Of a stretch of 34,941 nt of DNA, positions 13,433 through 21,817 are shown one piece after another. The stretch's first letter is position 1. The number at the start of each line of letters is the position of its first letter. Under the pieces are notes generated by a model that ran no database searches, had not been told where the DNA came from, and saw only the letters and a list, made by a program, of their open reading frames with translations. The stretch is from an uncultured bacterium (lineage in GTDB: Bacteria; Bipolaricaulota; Bipolaricaulia; RBG-16-55-9; DRJF01). The position numbers were made by a program, and so were the translations under genes. The stretch spans positions 1-34,941 of the forward strand of contig CAJXGD010000023.1 in assembly GCA_913053845.1 (NCBI GenBank). Direction: 5' to 3'.

Positions 13433-14338
13433 ATGCCCCAACATGACCAGCTCATCGTCCTGAATAAAGACGAGGACACCGTCTCGTTCATCGAGGTGGA
13501 AAGCCGGCAGACTGTGCAGAAGATCGGCGTGGGCCACAACCCTCACGAGGTGGGACTCACACCCGATGGCAAATTCGCCTACATCTCGAACGCCGGCGGC
13601 AACAGCGTTTCGGTCCTGGACAACGCCTCGCGGCGCGAGACCGAGCGCCTGGAGCATCCCGACTATCAATTTCCCCACGATATCAAGATCACCCCCGATG
13701 GGGCAAAACTTTATTTGGCCGTGACCTATGCCCATGAGATCTTCGTCTATCAGCTACCCTCGCACCGCTTGCTGAAGATCATCCCCACCGGCCAAAGGCT
13801 GTCGCACATGCTGGCCCCCACACCCGACTGGCGCTATATCTATATTCCTAATATCGGCTCAAACACCGTCTCCTTGCTCAACACCCAGACCGACGAGATC
13901 GAAAAACATATCGCGGTGGGCCAGGGACCCGAAGGGGTTGCGGTTCATCCCGATGGCCAATTCCTCTACGTCGCCAACCAGGACGACAATAATCTCTACG
14001 TGCTGAGCACCGAGCATCACGGGATCATTGCCAAGCACCCGCTGGGGAGCTGTCCGGTGCGTATGGTCTTCTCGCCCGATGGACGCTATGCTTTCATCCC
14101 CAACCGCGAATCGCACGATCTCTCGGTCGTCGAGACCGCCAGACATGGGGAGATCAAGAGGATTCCGGTGGGGCGTTGGCCAGGCGGGATAGTCTTCGAT
14201 CCTCAGGGACGACGGGCCTATGTGGCCAACAACAAGACCAATGACATCTCCATCATTGACGTGGGCGCGCTTCAAGAAATTGGGCGCATCCAGGCGGGGA
14301 TTCACCCCGATGGGATTGCCTATCTGGCCGCGCGCTAG
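13433..14338 (+). CDS. YVTN-family beta-propeller repeat protein
   Basis: A 301-residue protein made of about seven repeats of roughly 42 residues. Each contains versions of V(G/A)xxPxG(V/I)xxxPDGxxxYVxNxxxxxVSV(I/L)D. Examples are VGHNPHEVGLTPDGKFAYIS, VGQGPEGVAVHPDGQFLYVA and RWPGGIVFDPQGRRAYVANN. Such propellers are usually binding scaffolds; some relatives are surface-layer or lactonase-like proteins. There is no signal peptide, so this copy is probably cytoplasmic, which is unusual for the group. It is transcribed alone: its own promoter lies upstream and a 13-bp-stem hairpin follows. No ligand is evident. Confidence 0.85.
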   Translation: MPQHDQLIVLNKDEDTVSFIEVESRQTVQKIGVGHNPHEVGLTPDGKFAYISNAGGNSVSVLDNASRRETERLEHPDYQFPHDIKITPDGAKLYLAVTYAHEIFVYQLPSHRLLKIIPTGQRLSHMLAPTPDWRYIYIPNIGSNTVSLLNTQTDEIEKHIAVGQGPEGVAVHPDGQFLYVANQDDNNLYVLSTEHHGIIAKHPLGSCPVRMVFSPDGRYAFIPNRESHDLSVVETARHGEIKRIPVGRWPGGIVFDPQGRRAYVANNKTNDISIIDVGALQEIGRIQAGIHPDGIAYLAAR

Positions 14339-14378
14339 GGGCCAGTAACACGGTTATCTGTCACGCTCAGTAATCAGA

Positions 14379-14412
14379 GAGAGGCCTCGGCTTAGCGCCG
14401 CCGAGGCCTCTC
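14379..14412. terminator. Strong bidirectional hairpin terminator
   Basis: GAGAGGCCTCGGC (14379-14391) and its exact complement (14400-14412) form a 13-bp stem around an 8-base loop. It lies between the ends of the plus-strand propeller gene and the minus-strand lipoprotein gene, so it can serve both. The T-tract is weak (GTCGTTGTT). Confidence 0.7.
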
Positions 14413-14453
14413 GTCGTTGTTCGGTCAACGGTCAGGAACGCTACTTGCCCGTC

Positions 14454-15119
14454 TCACCCACGGCGTACGCCGGGCAACAGACCGGGATTCCAAAGGATCT
14501 GAGCGCACGCCTGACCGACTTTCATCAGCGTACTCCCGATCCAGAGATCCCAATTGCTTGGCGTGGGCTGCCCGGTCGTGTTGTACTGGGAGGCACATAG
14601 CGTGTCGCCCCAGTTGGCATAGGTAAGTGTCCAATCGGTGTTCACCCCGGGCAGGAACAGCCAGACGGGGGTCATGACAGTCCAAGGGGCAAAGGCTCGC
14701 TGGCCGGTGCTCCCTGTCCGCGATCCGGTGATATCGGCGATGACTAGTGCCAATTCACGCTCCGGATCGTTGGCCGCATCCACCCGCTTCATCTGATCGG
14801 TACTGGGACTGACGATATAGCTGAGCGACGTGCTGAAACCGGTTAAGCCGGTGAGTACCAAGTCGGTAGAGTCCAACTGATACTGCTTGGTGGGTGTGCC
14901 GGAAGAGCCTTGGTAGAGAGCCACGTTAGCCCCGAAGATGCTGGTGGTCAGCACATAGGCGCCTTCATCAAACCGTTGAGCTTGGATCTGACCCGCAGCC
15001 GAGGCCCCGGGAAGAGTTGTGGGAGCCAGCCCCACCAGATTTGCGCCGGCGCAACCATAGAGCAGCAACGATAGACCGGCCAACAGCGCTATGGCAACGC
15101 TTAATCGTCTGATTGGCAT
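14454..15119 (-). CDS. Orphan lipoprotein of unknown function
   Basis: A 221-residue lipoprotein starting MPIRRLSVAIALLAGLSLLL with lipobox LLYGC at about residues 20-24, so the mature protein would begin at Cys24 and be anchored to a membrane. The ATG at 15119 is chosen over an in-frame ATG 39 bases upstream because TAAGGAGGT sits just before it. The mature part contains two further cysteines (TLCAS, QACAQ) and WTVMTPVWLFLPGVNTDWTL, but no family I can name. It is monocistronic, with its own promoter, an operator-like palindrome and a terminator, pointing to independent regulation. Confidence 0.75.
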   Translation of the reverse strand: MPIRRLSVAIALLAGLSLLLYGCAGANLVGLAPTTLPGASAAGQIQAQRFDEGAYVLTTSIFGANVALYQGSSGTPTKQYQLDSTDLVLTGLTGFSTSLSYIVSPSTDQMKRVDAANDPERELALVIADITGSRTGSTGQRAFAPWTVMTPVWLFLPGVNTDWTLTYANWGDTLCASQYNTTGQPTPSNWDLWIGSTLMKVGQACAQILWNPGLLPGVRRG

Positions 15120-15141
15120 GACAACCTCCTTATAGAGTGTT

Positions 15142-15186
15142 GCTAGAGTAATTCTCACTCTAGCAGGCTCGATCGGCAGTTGTCAA
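15142..15186 (-). promoter_or_regulatory. Promoter and operator-like palindrome of the orphan lipoprotein
   Basis: On the minus strand TTGACA (15181-15186, perfect -35) and TGC-TAGAGT (-10 at 15157-15162) are 18 bases apart. The -10 is covered by an 8-bp inverted repeat, GCTAGAGT-N7-ACTCTAGC (15142-15164). A protein bound there would block RNA polymerase. The regulator is unknown. Confidence 0.6.
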
Positions 15187-15204
15187 AAAACAGAGATCGT
15201 TCTC

Positions 15205-16584
15205 TCAGGTCAGCCGGTGCAGATCGAGCGCCTGCTCCAGCTTTTCTGCCGAAAGCAACTTCTTCTCGGCTACGACCTCCCGAATGGGCCGGTTCGTGCG
15301 CAGCGCCTCTTTGACCAGCTCAGCGGCCTTCTCGTAGCCGATATAGGGGCTGAGCGCCGTGGCCACCTGTGGGGTGCTCTCGGCATAGTTGCGACAGGTG
15401 GCCTGGTTAGCCTTGATCCCCCGCACGCAGCGCACGGTGAAGGCCCGGATGCCGCTGGTGAGGATCTCGATCTCTTGCAATAAGTTATAGGCGATTACTG
15501 GCATCATCACGTTGAGCTCCAACTGGCCCGCCTGTCCGGCGCGTAGGACGGTCAGGTCGTGGCCCAGCACCTGAAAGCAGACCATGTTCAGCATCTCGGC
15601 CATCACCGGGTTGACCTTGCCGGGCATGATCGAGGAGCCTGGCTGAACGGTGGGAAGCTGGATCTCGCCTAGGCCGGTCTTAGGACCGGAGGAGAGCAGC
15701 CGCAGGTCATCGGCGATCTTGGTCAGGCTGGTGGTCAGCGTGCGCAGCACGCCGGAGACATTGACGGCCGCATCGCGGTTCTGAATCGCCTCAAAGCGAT
15801 TCTCGGCAGGTCGGAAGTCCAGCTGGGTGACCTCGTTGATCTGCTGAACGCAGCGCTCGGCGTAGCCTTCCGGGGTGTTGATCCCGGTGCCGATCGCGTT
15901 GCCGCCGATGGCCAGCTCGCGCAGGTCATCTGCAGCTCGCTCCAGACGCGCCTGCCCCAGCTCGATCATCCGGGCGTAGGCACCGAACTCCTGGCCCAAC
16001 CTCATCGGGACGGCATCTTGTAGATGGGTGCGGCCCGACTTGATGATCTCATCGAACTCGTCCGCTTTCGCCTGCAAAGCCTCTTGCAGCTCTGCCAGAG
16101 CCGGCAGCAGCTCCTGGGTGATCTCTTGGAGCGCCGCGATGTGCATGGCAGTAGGAATGGTGTCGTTGGTCGATTGGCCCCGATTGACATGGTCGTTGGG
16201 GTGGACCAGCCGGTAGTCACCTCGTTGCCCGCCTAACAGCTCGATTGCCCGGTTGGCCAGCACCTCGTTGGCGTTCATATTCTGCGAGGTGCCCGCCCCG
16301 GCCTGATAGACGTCCACGACGAACTGATCGAGCAGTTTTCCGCTTAAAACCTCATCGGCCGCTTGGACGATCGCCTGAGCGATTTTTTCATCTAGCTGGC
16401 CCAGCTCAGCGTTGGCCTGAGCGCAAGCGCGCTTGACGACCGCCTGCGCTCGGATGAATGATCTTTGCAGGTGAAGCCCGCTAATCGGGAAATTTTCCAC
16501 GGCGCGCTGGGTTTGGGCTCCCCAGTAGGCGTCGGCCGGGACCTTGACTTCACCCAGCGAGTCATGATCTACCCGATACTCCAT
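15205..16584 (-). CDS. aspA: Aspartate ammonia-lyase (aspartase/fumarase superfamily)
   Basis: A 459-residue lyase with the superfamily signature GSSIMPGKVNPVMAEM. Other conserved regions are AGAGTSQNMNANEVLANRA, HPNDHVNRGQSTNDTIPTAM and SGRTHLQDAVPMRLGQEF. The stretches NMNANEV, GQLELNVM and PVIAYNLLQ are closer to Bacillus-type aspartases than to class II fumarases, which read NMNVNEV and NGHFELNVF. The enzyme would reversibly convert aspartate to fumarate plus ammonia; a fumarase activity cannot be ruled out. The start is set at the ATG at 16584, with GGAGG nine bases upstream; an ATG six bases earlier is too close to it. It lies just downstream of the ATPase operon on the same strand, separated by a palindromic repeat. 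Confidence 0.85.
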   Translation of the reverse strand: MEYRVDHDSLGEVKVPADAYWGAQTQRAVENFPISGLHLQRSFIRAQAVVKRACAQANAELGQLDEKIAQAIVQAADEVLSGKLLDQFVVDVYQAGAGTSQNMNANEVLANRAIELLGGQRGDYRLVHPNDHVNRGQSTNDTIPTAMHIAALQEITQELLPALAELQEALQAKADEFDEIIKSGRTHLQDAVPMRLGQEFGAYARMIELGQARLERAADDLRELAIGGNAIGTGINTPEGYAERCVQQINEVTQLDFRPAENRFEAIQNRDAAVNVSGVLRTLTTSLTKIADDLRLLSSGPKTGLGEIQLPTVQPGSSIMPGKVNPVMAEMLNMVCFQVLGHDLTVLRAGQAGQLELNVMMPVIAYNLLQEIEILTSGIRAFTVRCVRGIKANQATCRNYAESTPQVATALSPYIGYEKAAELVKEALRTNRPIREVVAEKKLLSAEKLEQALDLHRLT

Positions 16585-16609
16585 GAGCATTCGCCTCCAT
16601 GTTGGTGCT

Positions 16610-16634
16610 GTAGGGGCGAATGCTTCGCCCCTAC
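16610..16634. repeat. Second copy of the GTAGGGGCG palindrome family
   Basis: GTAGGGGCGAA (16610-16620) and TTCGCCCCTAC (16624-16634) pair perfectly over an TGC loop. It lies between the end of atpD and the aspartase ribosome-binding site, touching the atpD stop codon. The arms match the palindrome at 5720-5749. Confidence 0.7.
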
Positions 16635-17293
16635 TATAAAACACCTGCTTCGGCTTCGGCCTTGGCTGCCTGCACGCGCTTGATCATCTTCAGGCGGAAG
16701 ATCTCCTCCCGCTCGTTCTGCTCCAATGCATCTTGAATATAACGGATCACCCGCTTGAACTCCGGGATGGTGATCTCATCCAAGGCGTTGATCTTGCGAT
16801 TTAAGCCACCCATCTCCCGGCCCACCACTTTGAGATTATGCTCGATGTGCGCGATGGCCAGCATCCGCTCCAAGACGCTCTCGCTGATCGAGGCGACGCT
16901 CTCGATGCGCGCGCTGACGCTGGCCGGGTTGTAGCCGCGCGAGAGCAGGTCGCGCCGCAGGGCCGGCGCCTTCATGCGGAAGATCACCGTTCCCATGATA
17001 TTATCCTGCGCGATGTCCAGCTCCACCCGTTGACTGGTGGCCAGCGCCAGCGAGCGTATGGTCACCGTGCCCTCGCGGGCCACCGTTAAGGCCAGTAGCC
17101 CCTTGAGGCGCACCAGGTCACCCAGCAGCGCCTCCCGTTTGCCCTTGTACTGGCGCACCATGATCAAGAAACGCCCCAGGAGGGCTTCTTTCTTCTTCTC
17201 CAGGATCTCTTTGCCCTGCTGGGCGGTGGCCAGCGCCCGACGGGTGCGCAATAATTCGTCACGAGTGGTGCGAATACTGGTGACTGCGGCCAT
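16634..17293 (-). CDS. atpD: V/A-type ATPase subunit D
   Basis: A 219-residue central-stalk subunit, the usual length. It starts MAAVTSIRTTRDELLRTRRA and continues with KEILEKKKEALLGRFLIMV, the long N-terminal coiled-coil helix of the D family. The C-terminal helix (NKIDALDE-like NRKINALDEITIPEFKRVIR) completes the antiparallel pair. D rotates inside the A3B3 head and couples it to the membrane ring. The ATG at 17293 is preceded by AAAGGAG and matches the family start; upstream in-frame codons up to 17425 lie inside atpB and are rejected. It is the last ATPase gene of the operon. Confidence 0.93.
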   Translation of the reverse strand: MAAVTSIRTTRDELLRTRRALATAQQGKEILEKKKEALLGRFLIMVRQYKGKREALLGDLVRLKGLLALTVAREGTVTIRSLALATSQRVELDIAQDNIMGTVIFRMKAPALRRDLLSRGYNPASVSARIESVASISESVLERMLAIAHIEHNLKVVGREMGGLNRKINALDEITIPEFKRVIRYIQDALEQNEREEIFRLKMIKRVQAAKAEAEAGVL

Positions 17294-17313
17294 TGGCTCT
17301 CCTTTCGCCTCTC

Positions 17314-18714
17314 CTAGGCGGCGACCGCCTCGGCCGCTTTGCCGGGCATATACTGCTCGACGAACTTGTCCTCCACCCGGCGCAGCTCGGAGCGCGGTAC
17401 TTCCGAGAGCAGTTGCCAGCCCCACTCCATGCTCTCTTGCATGCTGCGCGGCTGCTCGCCCTGATTGACGAACTCCCGCTCGAAGCGCTCGGTGAACTTG
17501 AGCACCCGCTGCTCGGCGGCACCCATCCCCTCCGAGCCGATGATCGCCGTCAGCCGTCGCAGCTCAACGCCCTGAGCGTAAAGCGCATAGAGCTGGTCTT
17601 GCAGCTGCCGGTGATCCTCGCGCGTCTTGCCTTTGCCGATTCCCAAGTTCATCAGACGCGAGAGGCTGGGCAGCGGGTTGACCGGAGGATAGATCCCCTG
17701 GCGATCCAGCTCACGGCTGAGCAGGATCTGCCCCTCGGTGATGTAGCCGGTCAGGTCGATCACCGGATGAGTGATGTCGTCGTTGGGCATGGTGACGATG
17801 GGCAACTGGGTTACCGAGCCAGGTTGGCCATGGATCAGGCCGGCCCGCTCGTAATTGGTGGCCAGGTCGGTGTAGAGATAACCGGGATAGCCTCGCCGAC
17901 CGGGGATCTCCTCCCGCGCCGAGGAGATCTCGCGTAGCGCATTGGCGTAGTTGAGCATGTCGGTCAGGATGACCAGCACGTCCTTGCCTTTGTCGAAGGC
18001 GAAATATTCGGCCGTGGTCAAGGCCATCTTGGGGGTCAAGATGCGCTCGATGGTGGGGTCGTCGGCCAGGTTCAAGAAGAGGATGGCGTTGGCCAGCGCG
18101 CCAGACTCCTGAAACTGGCGATAGAAATAATTATACTCACGCGAGGTAATCCCCATCCCTCCGAAGATCACGACCAATTCACCCTCCGACTGGCGGATCA
18201 CCTGGCGAGCGATCTGCGCGGTCACCTGGTTGGCCGGCAGGCCTGCGCCGGTGAAGATGGGCAGTTTTTGACCCTTGACCAACGTGTTCATCAGGTCAAT
18301 GGCCGAGATGCCTGTTTCGATGTAGTCGCGCGGCTGGGCCCGCGAGACGGGGTTGATGGGGCTGCCAGTGATCGGTCGCTCGACCTCAGGGAAGATCTCG
18401 CCCAGGCCGTCGCGTGGGTGGCCGCTGCCGTCGAAGACCCGGCCCAGCATCTCCTCGGAGAGCGGCAGCTTGACCACATCGCCGGTGAAGAAGATCTCGG
18501 TCGCCTTCTTATCCAGGCCGTCGGAACCTTCGAAGACCTGGACGACGATGACCCGTTCGCCCACCTCGAGCACCTGGCCGTTCTTGCGGCGCTGTTGGCT
18601 ATCTACCAGGACAACCCGCTCGTTGAATTTGACGTCGGCGACGTTGTCTAAGAAGACCAGCGGTCCCTTGATCTCATTGATCTTGCGATACGCCTTGCTG
18701 TACAGCTCCGCCAT
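17314..18714 (-). CDS. atpB: V/A-type ATPase subunit B (regulatory)
   Basis: A 466-residue non-catalytic head subunit. It starts MAELYSKAYRKINEIKGPLV and lacks a Walker A motif: the corresponding loop reads FTGAGLPANQVTAQIAR (about 160-176), as expected for B. Further family segments are VIFGGMGITSREYNYFYRQF, FLNLADDPTIERILTPKMAL and GYPGYLYTDLATNYERAG. Three B and three A subunits form the ATP-hydrolysing or ATP-making head. The start overlaps the end of atpA by 41 bases, a sign of translational coupling, with AAGGAG ten bases upstream. Confidence 0.96.
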   Translation of the reverse strand: MAELYSKAYRKINEIKGPLVFLDNVADVKFNERVVLVDSQQRRKNGQVLEVGERVIVVQVFEGSDGLDKKATEIFFTGDVVKLPLSEEMLGRVFDGSGHPRDGLGEIFPEVERPITGSPINPVSRAQPRDYIETGISAIDLMNTLVKGQKLPIFTGAGLPANQVTAQIARQVIRQSEGELVVIFGGMGITSREYNYFYRQFQESGALANAILFLNLADDPTIERILTPKMALTTAEYFAFDKGKDVLVILTDMLNYANALREISSAREEIPGRRGYPGYLYTDLATNYERAGLIHGQPGSVTQLPIVTMPNDDITHPVIDLTGYITEGQILLSRELDRQGIYPPVNPLPSLSRLMNLGIGKGKTREDHRQLQDQLYALYAQGVELRRLTAIIGSEGMGAAEQRVLKFTERFEREFVNQGEQPRSMQESMEWGWQLLSEVPRSELRRVEDKFVEQYMPGKAAEAVAA

Positions 18715-20464
18715 CGGCGACCAACTCCTTCAGTAATTGCTCGTATTTTGGCGCAAAATCTTCGTTCTCGAAGTAGCGCATGCGGGCCAGCTGCTCCCAG
18801 CCGGGCCGAGCCTCGATCTCGGCGTAGGGCCGCTTGCCGAGCAGCCCCCGACAGTGTTGATAGAAAGACAGGATGGCCTTCATCATGTAGAACTGCTTTT
18901 GCAGGGGACAGTAGGCCTCGATCTCGTGAAAGGCGCTCTGGCGTAGGAAGTCATCGCGGATGGTGCGGGCGATCTGCAGCAAGAGCTTGTCCGGATCGGA
19001 GAGCGACTCGCGGCCCACCAGCTGGACCGTCTTGGCCAACTCGTCCTCGCGCTGCAGGATCTCCAACAGCTCGGCCCGCATCTGCAAGAATTCCTCGCTC
19101 AATTCCTGATCGTACCAGTTTTTGAGCGCATCGAGATAAAGCGAGTAGCTGGTCAACCAGTTGATCGCCGGGAAGTGGCGACTGTAGGCCAGTTGGGCGT
19201 CCAGTCCCCAGAAGGTGCCGGCGATGCGCAGGGAGTTCTGCGTCACCGGTTCGGAGAAGTCGCCGCCCGGCGGTGAGACGGCCCCGATGACGGTCACCGA
19301 GCCCTCGCGTGCCTGGTCCTGCTGACCGTTTTGATCGGCGCTGCTTAAGCAGCGCACCCGGCCACTTCTCTCGTAGAACGAGGCGATACGCGATGCTAGA
19401 TAGGGCGGGTAGCCTTCCTCTCCGGGGATCTCTTCTAGCCGTCCGGAGATCTCGCGCAGCGCCTCGGCCCAGCGACTGGTCGAATCGGCGAAGAGGGCCA
19501 CATCGTAGCCCATATCCCGGTAATATTCGGCGAAAGTAATGCCGGTATAGATGCTGGTCTCGCGCGCGGCCACCGGCATATTGGAGGTATTGGCGATGAG
19601 GATGGTGCGGTTCATCAAGGGCTCGCCGCTGCGGGGGTCCTCCAATTGGGGGAACTCGGTGAGCACCTCGGTCATCTCGTTGCCGCGCTCGCCGCAGCCC
19701 ACGTAGATCACGATGTCGGCGTCGGACCATTTGGCCAAGGTCTGTTGGGTGACTGTTTTACCACTCCCGAAAGGTCCCGGAATGATCGCGCTACCGCCCT
19801 TGGTCACCGGGAAGAGCACATCGAAAATCCTTTGGCCGGTGACCAGCGGGATCGAGGCGGCGATCTTCTCCAGATAGGGTCGGGGACGGCGAATCGGGCA
19901 GCGCTGCCGCAGGAAGAGCTCTTGGCCGTCCTCAAGCTGGGCTACCGGCTCCTCAATCGTATACTCGCCCCCTTTGATCTCTGCGATCACACCATTGACG
20001 CCCTCAGGCACCATGATCTTATGCAAGACGGTGCTGCTCTCTTGCACCGTGCCGATGATATCCCCCGGTCCCACCCGGCCGCCGACGGCCACCGTTGGCT
20101 CGAAAGGCCAGCGCCGCTCGCGGGGCAAAGGGTCAGCAGTCGTGCCTCGGCGAATGAAGGCACCCGTCTGCTCGCTGATCACCTCTAGCGGCCGTTGAAT
20201 GCCATCGTAGATCGAGCCGATCAAGCCCGGTCCTAGCTCGACTAGGAAGGGTATCCCCTCGCTACTCACCGGCTCACCCACCGTCAAGCCGTCGGTCTCC
20301 TCATAAACCTGGATCGAGGCCAGATCACCCTTGATCTCGATTACCTCACCCATTAGGCCTAGCTGGCCGACCTGGACCAGGTCACGGATCTTGATCCCCT
20401 CCATCCCCTTGGCCTGCACTACCGGGCCGGAAACTCGAGAAATCTGTCCTGCAATCACGCTCAT
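18674..20464 (-). CDS. atpA: V/A-type ATPase catalytic subunit A
   Basis: A 596-residue catalytic subunit, near the 578 residues of the Thermus enzyme. It carries the P-loop GPFGSGKT at 230-237 and the catalytic glutamate in YVGCGERGNEM (Glu259). The bulge domain typical of A (residues about 110-190, with VGPGDIIGTVQE) and the ADSTSRWAEALREISGRLEE region are also present. It binds and turns over ATP/ADP at the A-B interfaces. The start overlaps the stop of atpF by ATGA, and the 3' end overlaps atpB. No inactivating change is visible. Confidence 0.97.
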   Translation of the reverse strand: MSVIAGQISRVSGPVVQAKGMEGIKIRDLVQVGQLGLMGEVIEIKGDLASIQVYEETDGLTVGEPVSSEGIPFLVELGPGLIGSIYDGIQRPLEVISEQTGAFIRRGTTADPLPRERRWPFEPTVAVGGRVGPGDIIGTVQESSTVLHKIMVPEGVNGVIAEIKGGEYTIEEPVAQLEDGQELFLRQRCPIRRPRPYLEKIAASIPLVTGQRIFDVLFPVTKGGSAIIPGPFGSGKTVTQQTLAKWSDADIVIYVGCGERGNEMTEVLTEFPQLEDPRSGEPLMNRTILIANTSNMPVAARETSIYTGITFAEYYRDMGYDVALFADSTSRWAEALREISGRLEEIPGEEGYPPYLASRIASFYERSGRVRCLSSADQNGQQDQAREGSVTVIGAVSPPGGDFSEPVTQNSLRIAGTFWGLDAQLAYSRHFPAINWLTSYSLYLDALKNWYDQELSEEFLQMRAELLEILQREDELAKTVQLVGRESLSDPDKLLLQIARTIRDDFLRQSAFHEIEAYCPLQKQFYMMKAILSFYQHCRGLLGKRPYAEIEARPGWEQLARMRYFENEDFAPKYEQLLKELVADGGAVQQGVSQDQ

Positions 20465-20772
20465 GATCCTTCCTCCCCTACATAGATCTTCTGTCCCAAG
20501 TAGCGTCGGGTCAGTTCGTCGATATAAGCCTCATCATGTTGGACCTCTTCGGCCGGGAAGGAGGCCACCATCGGCAGCTCCTGTCCTTCGAAGGCCCGCT
20601 CAAAGCTCTCCATATAGCGCTCATCGACGAGCACGATGCCGATATCCCCCATCGAGAGGATCTGCTGAGCCAGCCGTCCGGCGTCATCGGGATCGGCCAA
20701 CTCCAGCACAGCGATGCCTCCGACGCGGAAGGCGTCGGCCAGAGCACTATCCGCGATTATTAACGGTTTCAA
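20461..20772 (-). CDS. atpF: V/A-type ATPase subunit F
   Basis: A 103-residue subunit of the central stalk, starting MKPLIIADSALADAFRVGGI with DDAGRLAQ and IGIVLVDERY, the Rossmann-like fold of the F family. It sits on D and can affect inhibition and coupling. It appears to start at TTG (20772); the N-terminus fits the family, and no better ATG exists. It overlaps atpC by 26 bases and atpA by 4. Confidence 0.9.
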   Translation of the reverse strand: MKPLIIADSALADAFRVGGIAVLELADPDDAGRLAQQILSMGDIGIVLVDERYMESFERAFEGQELPMVASFPAEEVQHDEAYIDELTRRYLGQKIYVGEEGS

Positions 20773-21808
20773 GTCGGATCATATTCCTTTCTATGTCGGC
20801 GCGCGCCGCGTGATAGGCCAGCCCTTGGGTGATCACCCGCAGGTTGGTCATCTCCACCTGTTGGCGCCAGATCAAGGCCAGCGCCAGCCCGATGCTGAAG
20901 GGTTGTCCCACATTGAAGTGGCAGTTCCGTTCATAGAGAGAACTCTCCAGCCGTTCCTGCAGGGTGTTGGCTGCCAGTGCTTCCTCGAAACCCTCCAACA
21001 GCGGCGCATAAGGCGTCTCCCCCAGCAGGCGGGCGAAGACCGCCGGATCGCCGCTGTCGATCAGTTTCCTGACGAACTCTCGTGTCAGATTCTCGCCTCC
21101 GGCGAGGATATAACGATAGCGCTCTTCCGAACTGACCCCTTCCTCGACCACGCGCAGGGCATAGACGATATTAAGCAGATCGGCTTCACTGCCCAGGGCA
21201 CGGCGCACTTGGGCGGCGTTATGGCCGCCCATCGAGAGCAATTTCGCCCGCGAGGAGCCAAAATAGAACGAATCCAAAGCGCTCTCCAGTAGGGCCAGCT
21301 TCCCAGAGGAGTCGTACTCCGGCAGGGCGGCGGCCAGCGGTTTATGATCCCGGTGGCCCACCGCGAGCAGGTAGTCAATGCAACCGGCAATATCCTCATG
21401 CTTGAGCAACTCCTGGTAAAACGAGAGGGGCATCAGCACGGTGGGATAGAGCGTCTGGGCGATCTCCTCCTGGCTGGCCTCGGCGTGAAAGCCACGCAGG
21501 ATTGTCTTCAGATTGAAAAGGTCAAAGCGCTCTAGCACCAGACCGATGAGCAGATGCGGCTCCCCCATGTCCATGCGATAGATACGCCCTAGGATGCGTC
21601 CCCCATGGCGCAGCAAGGCATCCTCAACGAGCGCATAGCCCGAATATTCTACTGAGCTCGCTTCGATCTCCGGGGCATAGTCGGTCTCGGCCAGGTAGTT
21701 GACCAGCTCGGAGAGCTCGCTCAAGCCCAGCAAGCGCTCCCAGGCATCAGGCGGTAAGAGTTTGGCCCTCAGGGCGTGCAGTCGGGTATTGAGATACTCG
21801 TAGGACAT
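20747..21808 (-). CDS. atpC: V/A-type ATPase subunit C (d-type)
   Basis: A 353-residue subunit starting MSYEYLNTRLHALRAKLLPP, with YLAETDYAPEIE and FDLFNLKTILRGFHA. It is the all-helical funnel protein that links the rotor stalk to the membrane ring (subunit d in eukaryotic naming, about 320-350 residues). It follows atpE by nine bases with only a weak Shine-Dalgarno and overlaps atpF. Sequence conservation in this family is modest, but position in the operon agrees. Confidence 0.92.
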   Translation of the reverse strand: MSYEYLNTRLHALRAKLLPPDAWERLLGLSELSELVNYLAETDYAPEIEASSVEYSGYALVEDALLRHGGRILGRIYRMDMGEPHLLIGLVLERFDLFNLKTILRGFHAEASQEEIAQTLYPTVLMPLSFYQELLKHEDIAGCIDYLLAVGHRDHKPLAAALPEYDSSGKLALLESALDSFYFGSSRAKLLSMGGHNAAQVRRALGSEADLLNIVYALRVVEEGVSSEERYRYILAGGENLTREFVRKLIDSGDPAVFARLLGETPYAPLLEGFEEALAANTLQERLESSLYERNCHFNVGQPFSIGLALALIWRQQVEMTNLRVITQGLAYHAARADIERNMIRLETVNNRG

Positions 21809-21817
21809 AGTGATCTT

